From positions 294,758,167 to 294,822,166 of the forward strand of contig CM041779.1 of assembly GCA_023374045.1 (NCBI GenBank): DNA of 64,000 nt, in the 5' to 3' direction. This DNA comes from Limonium bicolor. Taxonomy: Eukaryota > Streptophyta > Magnoliopsida > Caryophyllales > Plumbaginaceae. How positions within the stretch are numbered: the stretch's first letter is position 1; the number at the start of each line of letters is the position of its first letter. The notes beneath the pieces are model-generated. The model searched no databases and had not been told where the DNA came from. It saw nothing but the letters and a program-made list of their open reading frames with translations. Of this stretch, positions 25,062 to 34,679 are shown in pieces. The position numbers and the translations under genes are program-made.

Positions 25062-26135
25062 ATGGATGCCTTTGAGCAAATCAAGAAAATGCTTCAAGAA
25101 CTTCCCAAACTCGGCGTTCCGACACCAGGCCAGGATCTATTCTTATACCTATCGGTCTCAGAGTGGGCAGTAGCGGCGGCGGTATTAATCATGGAAGAGG
25201 AAAAGAAAGAAATCCCAGTCTATTTTACTGGAAAGATCTTAACTGCAGCGGAGACAAGATATTCCAATATTGAGAAGGTTTTGTTCGCCCTTGTGATTGC
25301 ATCCAGGAAACTGAGACCGTATTTCCAGTCGCACCGAATCACCGTCCGAACCAATTGGCCCTTAAAGCAAATCGCCAATAACCCAAACGCCTCCGGAAGA
25401 ATGATTACTTGGACGGTGGAGCTGACTCAATTTGAAATTCATTATGTTCCCCGGACAGCAATAAGAGCCCAAGCCCTGGTTGATTTTATTACCGAGGCAA
25501 GTTTTTTCCGTCAAGAAGAGCGAGAAGTCCCGTATAAGATGTGGGTGGATGGAGCTAGGTGTAAAACTGGTGCGGGGGGGGGAATCGTGATCCAGACTCC
25601 TGATGGAAGGAAAATGAATCATTCAATAAGGTTGGAATTCGAAATAACGAACAATGAAGCGGAATATGAGGCATTAGTGCACGGGCTGGAAATAGCCTGT
25701 GCCCTGGGGGTGACGGAGCTGGAAGTGCAATCTGATTCCTTGCTTGTAGCAAGGCAAAGTGAGAATATCTTTGAAACAAAGGAGGAAAAACTAAAACTTT
25801 ACTTGATAAAGGTACAGGATCTAAGGGCAAGATTTACGAAGTGCAATCTCCGACACGTATCCAGAGACCAAAACTCAGAGGCCGATGTACTGGCTAAATT
25901 GGCAAGTATAGCGGAGGGAATACCGGAAGAAGTTCAGCTACAACTAAGGAAGCTCCCAAGTATAGAAGAAACGGAGACAATGGTAGTTGAAATGACTAAT
26001 TTGGGCGAATCATGGATGACTCCCATTGTCCGGTATATCCAAGAGGGGACACTACCAGGGGACGAAAAAGAGGCCAAAACGATAAAAAGAAGGGCAGCAG
26101 CGTCGTTCTTTTTCGAAAACGGTCCAACTCTATAA
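25062..26135 (+). CDS. pol: RNase H and second (archaeal-type) RNase H of the Tat element
   Basis: The first half has the usual Ty3/gypsy RNase H (YFTGKILTAAETRYSNIEK, then RTNWPLKQIANNP). The second half begins at about 25540 with MWVDGARCKTGAGGG and has an extra RNase H: the first acidic residue in VDGA, Glu in NNEAEYEA, Asp in QSDSLLVA and Asp in NSEADVLAKLAS. This second domain is diagnostic of the Tat lineage. The frame ends at 26135, but homology shifts by one base near 26115 and continues to integrase. Confidence 0.88.
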   Translation: MDAFEQIKKMLQELPKLGVPTPGQDLFLYLSVSEWAVAAAVLIMEEEKKEIPVYFTGKILTAAETRYSNIEKVLFALVIASRKLRPYFQSHRITVRTNWPLKQIANNPNASGRMITWTVELTQFEIHYVPRTAIRAQALVDFITEASFFRQEEREVPYKMWVDGARCKTGAGGGIVIQTPDGRKMNHSIRLEFEITNNEAEYEALVHGLEIACALGVTELEVQSDSLLVARQSENIFETKEEKLKLYLIKVQDLRARFTKCNLRHVSRDQNSEADVLAKLASIAEGIPEEVQLQLRKLPSIEETETMVVEMTNLGESWMTPIVRYIQEGTLPGDEKEAKTIKRRAAASFFFENGPTL

Positions 26136-27239
26136 GCGATCTTTCGGTAGACCATCATTGAAGTGTTTGACGGAAAGTCAAGGGCTAGAGCTTGTCACCG
26201 AAGTCCATAATGGAGTATGCGGCAACCACCAAGGAGGAAGGCAGCAGTAATGCATAAAATACTAAGGATGGGCTACTTCTGGCCGGCGATCCAGAAGATG
26301 TGCGGAGACTATGTCAAAAAATGCATGCAATGCCAGTTACATGGTCCAAGGGTTGGAAACCCACCTGCGGAAATGAAATCTATTACCTCTCCGATCCCCT
26401 TTGCGAAGTGGGGATTAGATATTGTCGGACCATTTCCAGAAGCTTCCCCCGGAAGGTATAAGTACTTGTATGTGGCGGTAGATTACTTCACCAAGTGGGT
26501 AGAAGCTCTTCCGGTGGTAAACATAACTGCGCGAAAAACAGAGGAGTTTGTTTGGAAGAACGTCGTATGTCGGTTTGGTATACCGAGGGTAATCATAACG
26601 GACAACGGTGCGCAGTTCAATTGCAAGAGCTTTAGAGATTTCTGCGAAGAGTGGAAGATTGGCCTGAGATTTGCCTCTGTAGCTCATCCACAAGCAAATG
26701 GCCAGGTAGAAAATACGAATGGGCAAATCGTGAAAGCTCTAAGAAGAAAGTTGGAAGGAAAAAGAGGAAGGTGGGCGGAGGTTCTACCACAGGTTCTATG
26801 GTCTAATAGGACGACTGTCAAGGGACCAACCGGAGAAACCCCTTACAGATTGACATATGGTCTGGAAGCGGTAGTACCTGCGGAAATCATGATACCATCA
26901 AAAAGAGTTGAGGGGTACAAGGAAGAAGAAAACGATGAGGGCATCCGAGATGAGTTGGACGTCTTGGATGAAAGGCGGATGATCGCTGACTTAAGAAATC
27001 AAAGAGACAAATTGAGAATCGAACGACATTTCAATAAAAAGGTAAGGGAACGGTCCTTCTCCGCAGGTGACTTGGTGCTCCGAGAAGTGAAACAACCGGC
27101 AAAGCTGCAACCGCAGTGGGAGGGCCCATATGTTGTTCAGGCTAAAACTGACCGAGCATCTTATAGGCTCCGAAATGTGGACGGAGACGATCTGCCACAT
27201 TCCTGGCATGCGGAGTGTCTCAAGAAATTCTATGTTTAA
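26116..27239 (+). CDS. pol: Integrase of the Tat element (frameshifted N-terminus)
   Basis: Integrase joins cDNA to the host chromosome. The HHCC zinc-binding region spans HNGVCGNH to CMQCQ, with a one-base break near 26240; the longest intact frame starts at 26217. The catalytic triad is visible: Asp in GLDIVGPF, Asp in ITDNGAQF, and Glu in HPQANGQVENTNG. The C-terminus has GDLVLREV and GPYVV (GPY/F-like) and ends SWHAECLKKFYV at TAA 27237-27239. There is no chromodomain, as expected for Tat. Confidence 0.9.
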
Positions 27240-27460
27240 TATCTTCTTTCAACTGCAGGTTAAAGAGTCGCTTGGTAAAAAACGCGCAAAGAGTGGCAAT
27301 AAAGCATTTTGCTTCATGATCTCAGTTATCTTGTTTTCAAAGCATGTTATCCGCCGATGATAATATATAAAGTTTCCAAACAAAACAAAAAGCATCGCAA
27401 TCTCTCTCCGTCACAAAACAAGAAAAAAAGGGTTTTTTCAAAAAAGAAAGACAAAGAATG
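27240..27460 (+). other. Spacer after Tat integrase
   Basis: A-rich non-coding sequence between the pol stop codon and the hairpin array. No feature recognised. Confidence 0.5.
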
Positions 27461-27658
27461 TATCCGACGATCTCACCATTGGCCATGGTAGAGTGATTTG
27501 TATCCGACGATCTACCATCAACGATGGTAGTGTAATTCATTCGACGATCTCACTGTCAGCGTCCTGGCAGTAGAGTGTTAATCCGACGATCTCACCGGCT
27601 CAAAGTCGGTAGAGTGTTAAATCGACGATCTCACCATGTGTACAGTGGTAGAGTGTGA
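27461..27658 (+). repeat. Five-unit array of covarying hairpins downstream of pol
   Basis: Five units of about 40 bases begin at about 27461, 27501, 27540, 27581 and 27620. Each has the constant part CGACGATCTC, then an inverted repeat, then (A)GAGTG. The stems differ but still pair: ACCAT/ATGGT (twice), ACTGTCAG/CTGGCAGT, ACCGGCT/AGTCGGT and ACCAT/GTGGT, with the remaining mismatches being G-T wobbles. Outer CTC/GAG pairs leave one bulged A in four units. It would be transcribed in the 3' untranslated part of genomic RNA, or downstream of the antisense gene. Confidence 0.85.
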
Positions 27659-27889
27659 AAGTGAAAAGTGAAAAACTAAAAGGTTACTGAAACAAGAGAC
27701 CCTCTACAAAAATGAAAGGCAACTTAAAAAATTCTACATTAATGAAAGTCTCCAACTTTCGGGAGACCGGTCGCTCCGGTCATACCCGAAAGGTCTGGTT
27801 GGTATGATAAAAGGAAAAATTAATTACAAATATAAGAATACTCCGCGGCAAATAGTTATAACAAAGCTTTAAAGCAAAAAGGAAAAAGT

Positions 27890-30800
27890 TTATGTTGCAG
27901 GCTCTGAAGGGTCTTCCGCAAGCTTTTCGGACTCATGTGTTCGCTTCTGGAGGGTCGAGGTGCTTCCTTCGGAGTCTTCCTTCTCGCCTACCGGAGAAAG
28001 GGCGGCGTCACTCCGAGCCCGCGCGGCAACCGATCCCATAAAGGATGGGGCAAAACATGTATTCCCCGCAGGGCGTGAAAACCTTGCTAATTCCGCATGA
28101 TATCCGGTAGCACGGGCAAGCGCTTCAAACTCCAGGCTTTCATAAAGAGCTTCATCAACAGATTGCTGTCTCTCAGAGAAGAACTCCGACACGATCCGTT
28201 GGCTCTCTCCAGCAAACTTGCGACATTGAGAAGAGAGCGCCTCTTTAAGGCCTGAAACAGAGCGGTCCTCCGCTTGAAGTTCCGATCGTGTCTCCTTGAG
28301 GGCCCCCTTCAGCTTTGCAACCTGGTTCTCGTAGGAATGAGTAAGGCTCCGGTATCGATCTCTCGACTCCGACTCCGAAGTAATTAGCGACGCTTTAAGT
28401 ACAGACACCTTTTTAAGCCAAAAGTCGGAGCCTCGAGCAGCCTCCGACGAAGGACTTGGATTTTCTGCGAAAAAATACAAGGGTGTTAGCAAGAAAAAAA
28501 AAACAAAGAAAACAAGAGGCTTTCGAAGATATAAAAGTTACCGGAAGCCTTTTTCTTCTGAGCCTCCACCTCCGCCTCAAGCTCTTCAATCCGAAGAGCG
28601 GCTTCCGCAAGCTTCTGCCTCTCCGATTCAAGACTAGCTTGCGCCTCCGCCAGGTTCTTCCTCTCCGATTCAAGATCGGCTTGGAGACCATTTTGTTTGG
28701 CCTCAGCTGCTTCCAGAAGCTGGTTCTTTCTTTCCAGCTCAGATTCAAAAGAAGATCGAAGATCCTCGGTGGACTTCTGGATCTCTTCAGCGACCCTCCG
28801 AAGGTCTTCAGCTTCCTCTTCCAGCACTCGCTTCTGATCTTCAAAAGAAGCCTGCAGCTTATTAACAGTATCCTCCTGATCGACGGAGGCAAGTTCTTGA
28901 ATCTCCTCCCGGAGAGCGGTCTTTTCAGCTTCAAATCGAGCCTCTGCTCGCGCCAAAGCCTCTTGAGTCTTAGCCTTCTCTTCATCCGCAACCTTCTTAT
29001 ATCTCTCCGCACGGGCCCCATGGTAACGGAGAGCTTCGGAGGAGTATTGAGATTGGGTCTCCACGCATTGGGCCATCGCCATGGCCTAAAAAGACAAGAG
29101 TATCAGAATAAAGCTGAAGGTTTTACAAGGGATATGCAAAGGAAACAAACCTGAGTTAAAGCGCTCCAGAGGCGATCAAAAGCCACGTTCTCCGGAAGAG
29201 AATGGCGGACAATGGCGTCAGAACTACCCTCCCCAACCCGAAGTCTTTGCTTTAAGGGAGTCGGATGGGAGCCTGGGGCGAAAATGCCATTTTCATTGTT
29301 AGCCGCCTCCGCAGCAGTAGACCAAAAGGTCTTGTACCTCATTCCCGGACGAAGGGAATGCGAGGAACCGGATTTCCTCGGTGATAACCCCAGTCCAATT
29401 TCGGAGAAGGACCGTAGACCGACGGATCGGCCCGCGGTGGAGGAGAAGATCTGTCCTCCGCATGCTTGCTCCTGGCTCTGGACGGAGGAGCCCCCAGAGA
29501 AGGGCCGTCGGATGAATCCGAGGAAGACTTTTCCTCCGCACCAACCTCGGCAATACCCTTGCCTTTACCGGACGGAGCTTCGCGAGTCTTTTTTGCCTTT
29601 GGGGCTCCACCTTCTCTTATTGTAACACCGCGCACGGGTCGGCGCTCCCTTTCGGGCTCAGGATCTGCGGAGGGCGGAGCAGGAGCTGAAAAAAAAAAAC
29701 AAAGTCATAAGTAATCAAACGGAAAACAAGAAATAAGCGAAGGGAAGGACAAAAGAGGTTGTGGAAAGGTATACCGGTGGAAAAAATGGAATCGGTATTT
29801 TGAGTTAAAGCTTCGTCTACGCAAAAAAAACCCATGCAGGTCAGGAAAGAGGGACGATATGGGAGTTAAATCCACATCTTTCTTAACTCTGCCCGGACTA
29901 CAAGAAGGAGTAGATACGGAAGTACCTGTTTCCGAAGGAACAGTAGCAGGGGGGTCGGTTGAACCCATTTCGGTAACATGCTTTTCCTTTCGTACTAATT
30001 TAATTTTACGCTGATCAACTTTTTTGGGCCCCTCGGGGGCTTTCCTCTTAGTGCCAGCAGTCTTGCTACCAGTGGGACTCCTACCAGAAGGAGCAGGTGG
30101 GGCTCCTTTTTTCTCTTCGGTAGCTCTGTAATCAACAAGCTCCCAGTTGTAGCGGAGGGAAAATTTCCCCCCCATTTGAGCAAAAGCTTGTGGTAAAAAA
30201 GAAGTAAGAAAACTAGCCGGAAACTAGTAAAGGAAAGAGAAACACAAGGAGAATACGTACGATCGATCTTCGCCCGAGTTTTGTTCAACTTCTCTTCGGA
30301 GAGAAAGAAGGTGATGGGGTGGAGCGCAGAAGAAGTCAACTTCTTGAGTATATCCCCAACCGGAGATGGTTTGCGGAAGGGGTAGCGGAGCGGCAAGTTG
30401 CCCCTTAGCTACGTCTCCGATGTGGGAGACTCCGATAAAAGTACCCCTCGGAGGGGTAGAAAACAAACCAATTGGAGGACCAGCCACTCTCCGGGCTCAC
30501 GCGTTTAAAAAAGGAGTACCCGGAAACAGCCAAGACAGAGATGTCCTCCTCCGTGGCAGTAGTGTTCACCCTGGTGGTGAAGAAGTTAACAAACTCCCGC
30601 GCATCAGGAGTAATATCGTTCTCTGCGCAAACAGAGAGGAAGGCGTGCAAGCAACCCAGAGCATTAGGGTTCAGGTGGGCAAGAGTGCACTGCCGACGGG
30701 AGAGGAAACCCAGGACAAAGGGGTGCGGGGGAAAGCGCAGACCGCGGTGAAGGTGCTCCCGATACACCACAAACCATCTCCAAAGTAGTTGAAAGGGTGC

Positions 30801-31030
30801 GCCGTCGGCTCCGGCACACGAATCTTCGACCCCAGTGGGACTTGTATGCCTTTCATGAGCTTCTTTAAGTCTGTCACGGTGAGGCTGGAGCCGGTTCCCT
30901 GGCGAGGGTAGTCCCCACAGATATCTTCAGAAGGAACGGCAGGATCTTCGACGACGCACTTTTCCCCGTCGGTGAAAAGTGTCGACCCCGCCGGTGCTGG
31001 GACAGAGGAGCTTGGGTTTGACAGAGCCAT
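27890..31030 (-). CDS. Antisense five-exon gene of the Tat element (aORF-like)
   Basis: The start is an ATG at 31028-31030 (MALSNPSSSVPAP) and the stop is at 27890-27892. Exons deduced from GT-AG borders and continuing frame: 31030-30262, 30186-29926, 29685-29151, 29085-28542, 28464-27890; introns are 75, 240, 65 and 77 bases. The protein would be near 890 residues. Exon 1 (REHLHRGLRFPPHPFVLGFL, then HLNPNALGCLHAFLSVC) resembles the domain annotated as putative gypsy-type transposon protein in plants. Exons 2-3 are basic and Ser/Pro-rich. Exons 4-5 are a long coiled coil rich in Glu, Lys and Ala. Two one-base frame breaks occur (near 30770 and 29342). Tat elements commonly carry such an antisense gene between pol and the 3' LTR; its role is unknown to me. 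Confidence 0.75.
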
Positions 31031-31039
31031 TACAAGCAA

Positions 31040-31616
31040 GAGAGGTTGACAGAATATGGACGATCGAGTAGAGGGGAAAAGTGCGAAGGGAAAAGGAGCG
31101 CAAAAACGAGAGTCAGGAAGTTAAAGGGCAGGGAAGACGAAGGAGGACGGTTGCTGTGTAGAGAAAACGCAAGAGGATAAAAACGCGAAGCAAGGAGCGA
31201 GACAGGGAAGTTCAAAAGTTTGAGAGGATCAAAGCAGAGAAGTTCGAAAGTTTGAAAGAATAAGAAAAAGGGGAGAGGGAAGAGAATGAGTTTAAATAGA
31301 CGGAAATTGGGCGCGCTCTACCCAAAGTAATCATGGCCTACTCCTGCAAATGTGTCAGGAAAATAGTTACAGAAGACGAGGAGGCGGCGGTTGCAGCAAG
31401 GCACGTTGCTAGGCCTCCGCAAAGTCTCAAACGGTAGGAATCTACAAAAGCAAAAGCACAACTCCGAAGACCCCTTCCCTTTTTTCCGAAAAGAAAAGAG
31501 GTCTTGTGGGACTAGGGGGAACGGAGCGGAGCGGGCCACCAAAATTTAAAAACAAAGAAAGAGCAACAACGAAAAGATCTTTCCTTGCAGAACAAGAAAA
31601 GATCTTGTGGGACTGA
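31040..31616 (+). other. Region between antisense gene and 3' LTR
   Basis: This should hold the promoter of the antisense gene and the polypurine tract. AAGATCTTGTGGGACTGA abuts the LTR, and a related GAGGTCTTGTGGGACTAG occurs about 100 bases upstream (31498), so the tract region is duplicated. No gene is seen. Confidence 0.5.
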
Positions 31617-32083
31617 TGAAGTGGAGTTCCACCGCACGGAGTAATCAAATGGCTGAGCAAAGAATATATGCTGCCTGCGGAGACAACAGATGGATCTCTC
31701 TCTGACCAAACCCCCTTCCGACTCCAACGAACGGACTCTTACGACAAGGAAGCTATACCACAGACAGACTGCGGAGGAGTAGTCGCCTCCAACGCAAAGC
31801 AAAGATCCTCTCCGAAGAGCTAAAAGTCATTCGCCTCCGAAGCAAAGCAAAATCCCCTCCGAAGGGTTGGGAGTAATTATTCAAAAAGAAGGGTGAAGTT
31901 ACACAAAAAGCCTTGTATAACTAAGAATACTCTAGAATAATGTAGGCTACAGAAACGGTTATACACTGTAGAAGAGCCTATAAATAAGAACCATAAGTTA
32001 TGTAACAAGGTACGCTTTCATCAATACAATACTTGGAGATCTCTTTGCAATCTGAGTCTGAGTGCGAGTTCGATACGATCTCA
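31617..32083 (+). repeat. 3' LTR of the Tat element
   Basis: It is near-identical to 21425-21895, begins TGAAGTGG and ends GATCTCA. It abuts decayed Tekay RT sequence on its right. Confidence 0.92.
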
Positions 32084-34156
32084 GCCGATCATGGCCTAGA
32101 CCTAAGACGGTTACCGGACATCGAGCTTTCTTGGTTTAGCCGGTTATTACCGGGGGGAGGTTTGTAAAAGGACTTATCGAAAGTCGCTAAGCCCATGACG
32201 CATTGATGAAGAAAGAGGCAACCTTGTATGGGACAGAGGAGTGCGAGGATCTTCCAGAAATTAAAAGACTCATTGACCTCAGCGCCAATTCTCACACTTC
32301 CAGATGGGCACGATGGATTTGAGGTCGTAATTGTGATTGCATAGGCAAGGGTATGGGAGCGTACTCAGCAGCATGGCAAGGGTAGTAAAGCTATGCTCTC
32401 GCCAGATGAAAAAGCATGAGGAGAAGTTCGAGAATTACCCGACACATTATCTATAGTTAGGAGCCATTTCTTTCGCCTTGAAGATATGGCGACATTATCT
32501 TGGGGTAAGCATCACCATACTCCGACCACAAAAGTTTACAGTACGTATTCACCCAGAAAGAATTGAACCGAGGCAGAGGAGGTGGATGGAGTTCCTCTCG
32601 GATTACGACATTTCAACCTCCAGTATAAAGAAGGGAAGGCAAACGTAGTAGCCGACGCCCTGAGCCGTCGAGCACACTCGCTCCATTCGCTCTCGCTTCT
32701 TCTAGCTTGGTTGACGAGGTGCGAGACGCTCAGTTGAGCGACCCTTACTTCACAGAGATCAGACAGAAAATTACAGATGGTACCTTCGAGCGCCGAAAGT
32801 ACGACTTCAAGCTGCATGAAGATGGTCTGATCCGTTTGAATGGCAGATTATGCGTTCCCCGAAGCAATGCTGAGCTAAGGGATCGCATCTGCTGCGTGAG
32901 TCACATTGTTCGACATTGCATGTCCATCGGGAGCCTCTAAAATGTACAAAGACATGAAGAGGTACTTCTGGTGGTCAGGAATGAAGTAAGACGTGACTGA
33001 GTATGTTCTGAGGTGTCTCACATGCCAGAAGGTGAAGTTTGAGCACCGAAGACCGGGGAGGAATGGTGCAATCCATGCCCATTCCGGAGTGGAAATTCCA
33101 CGACATCTCCATGGATTTTGTTGTTGGACTCCCACCTGCTAGGGGAGGACTCAACATGATCTGGGTAATAGTCGATCGCCTCACCAAGGTTGCCCGATTC
33201 ATACCGATGAAGGACACCTGGAAAGTGGCGAAGCTCGCAGAGCTATTCGACAAGGAGATCATCCGACACCACGGAGTCCCTAAAACCATTGTATCTGACC
33301 CGACACCAGATTTCTTTCGAGATACTGGAGAGCGACACGGGAAGCGCTTGGTACTGAGTTGAAGCTTAGCACCACCTTCCATCCACAGACCGACGGTCAA
33401 ACAGAAAGGACCATCAAACACTAGAGGATATGCTAAGGGCATGTGCCTTAGACTTCCAGGGGAGCTGGATTGAGAAGCTTCATCTTATCGAGTTTTGTAT
33501 AACAACAGCTACCATGCTTCGATTAAGATGTCGCCATTCCAAGCTTTGTATGGTAGACCTTGCCGTACCCCGTTGTGTTGGGATGAGTCAAGCGAAGCGG
33601 TCATCGTAGGACCGGAGTATTTGGAACAAGTACAAGCTGAGGTACAACAAATCCGAGGCAATATGAAGGCAGCCCAAGATGGACAGACAGAAAATCCTAT
33701 GCGGATGTGCGACGACGCGACCTTGAGTTCGCCGTGGGCGACCAAGTGTTCCTGCGTGTCTCACCTATGAAGGGTGTCTTTCGATTTGGCCAGAAGGGCA
33801 AACTGAGCCCGAAATTCGTTGGCCCGTATGCCATTACCGAGAGGATTGGAGCCGTAGCTTATAGGCTAGCATTGCCTGAAGAATTGGGGCGTGTTCATGA
33901 TGTCTTTCATGTATCACAACTCAAGAAATACATAGCCGATCCCTCTCATGTATTAGAACCCGAACATCTATCCCTAGAGCCGACGATGAGATATGTCGAG
34001 ACTCCACTACGAATCCTTGATACCAAGACAAGAGACACTCGCCATAAATCCGTACGAATGGTGAAGGTCTTGTGGTCTAACCACGATGTCGAGGAAGCAA
34101 CTTGGGAATTAGAGGACGCCATGAAGGCGAAGTACCCGAATTTATTTGTAGACTAG
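32084..34156 (+). pseudogene. pol: Decayed Tekay pol: RT end, RNase H, integrase, chromodomain
   Basis: It starts inside RT connection sequence (WPRPKTVT, then LGLAGYY at about 32150). RNase H traces follow (SDHKSLQYVFTQKELN near 32525), then integrase pieces: [51 protein letters not shown]. The best-preserved part is 33707-34156: the GPY/F region ([26 protein letters not shown]) and a C-terminal chromodomain ([18 protein letters not shown]) ending at 34156. Many frameshifts and stops make it non-functional. It is close in sequence to the minus-strand element's pol. Everything upstream of RT is missing, and it abuts the Tat 3' LTR. Confidence 0.88.
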
Positions 34157-34663
34157 ATGTCTAGTATCCGTATAGCACGGAGGGTACGGGGCGTACCCCT
34201 TTTTAAGGGGGGTAGAGCCTTTTTGCTTTTGCATTGCTTCGGGCTAGCATTGCGTAGTATGTATGTATTGTAATCGTATTTTGTTGGCACATGTAGTACT
34301 AATTGTATGTATTGGCACAAAGTAGTGCTAGTAGTATTTGGTATGTAGTACGATGTGTATGGTATGTATGTAATGAGTAATCCATGGGTGTCGTACTGTA
34401 TATGACACGAATGAGATTGTGAAGTATTTCGAATGTATTGTGGAATGTATGAATTGGATGGAGCATTGTGTATGGTATTTGAATGAAGTATTGCGTATGG
34501 TATTTGAACTAAGTATGTGGCATGGTATTTGAATTGTGTATGCTGGTAGTGTAAGAATTGCGAACACCTTGTACGGTGGTAGTAGAATGTATTGTGGCAA
34601 TTGGCTTGCCAAATGAGTAGAAATGGTAAACCGTAACCTCGAGCAACTTTGAGGGCAAAGTTT
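34157..34663 (+). other. 3' untranslated region of the Tekay copy, with second polypurine motif
   Basis: TTTTAAGGGGGGTAGAGCC (34201-34219) lies 45 bases after the stop codon, preceded by GGGGCGTACCCC. The rest is a TG-rich stretch of GTATGTATTG-type words. No gene. Confidence 0.6.
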
Positions 34664-34679
34664 CTTAAGGGGGGTAGAT
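34664..34679 (+). promoter_or_regulatory. Polypurine tract of the Tekay copy
   Basis: CTTAAGGGGGGTAGAT immediately precedes the LTR start TGAAATACCCC. Confidence 0.85.

Larger units (their letters stand above)
21425..32083 (+). mobile_element. Tat-lineage gypsy retrotransposon, near complete
   Basis: LTRs of about 470 bp (21425-21895 and 31617-32083) differ at only a few positions, so the copy is young. The interior has a primer site, gag, protease, RT, RNase H, a second RNase H, integrase, a hairpin array, and an antisense multi-exon gene before the 3' LTR. The second RNase H and the antisense gene are hallmarks of the Tat lineage. Five or six one-base frame breaks interrupt gag-pol. The bases flanking the two LTRs (TGGCA on the left, GCCGA on the right) do not form a target duplication. 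Confidence 0.92.

Noticed and set aside
27461..27658. CRISPR-like regular repeats with variable centres
   Set aside because: The variable parts are self-complementary stems, the array lies in a plant retrotransposon, and there are no cas genes.
28456..29154. Plus-strand open frame of 232 residues
   Set aside because: It is the shadow of the coiled-coil exons of the antisense gene; codons follow the minus-strand frame and splice sites.
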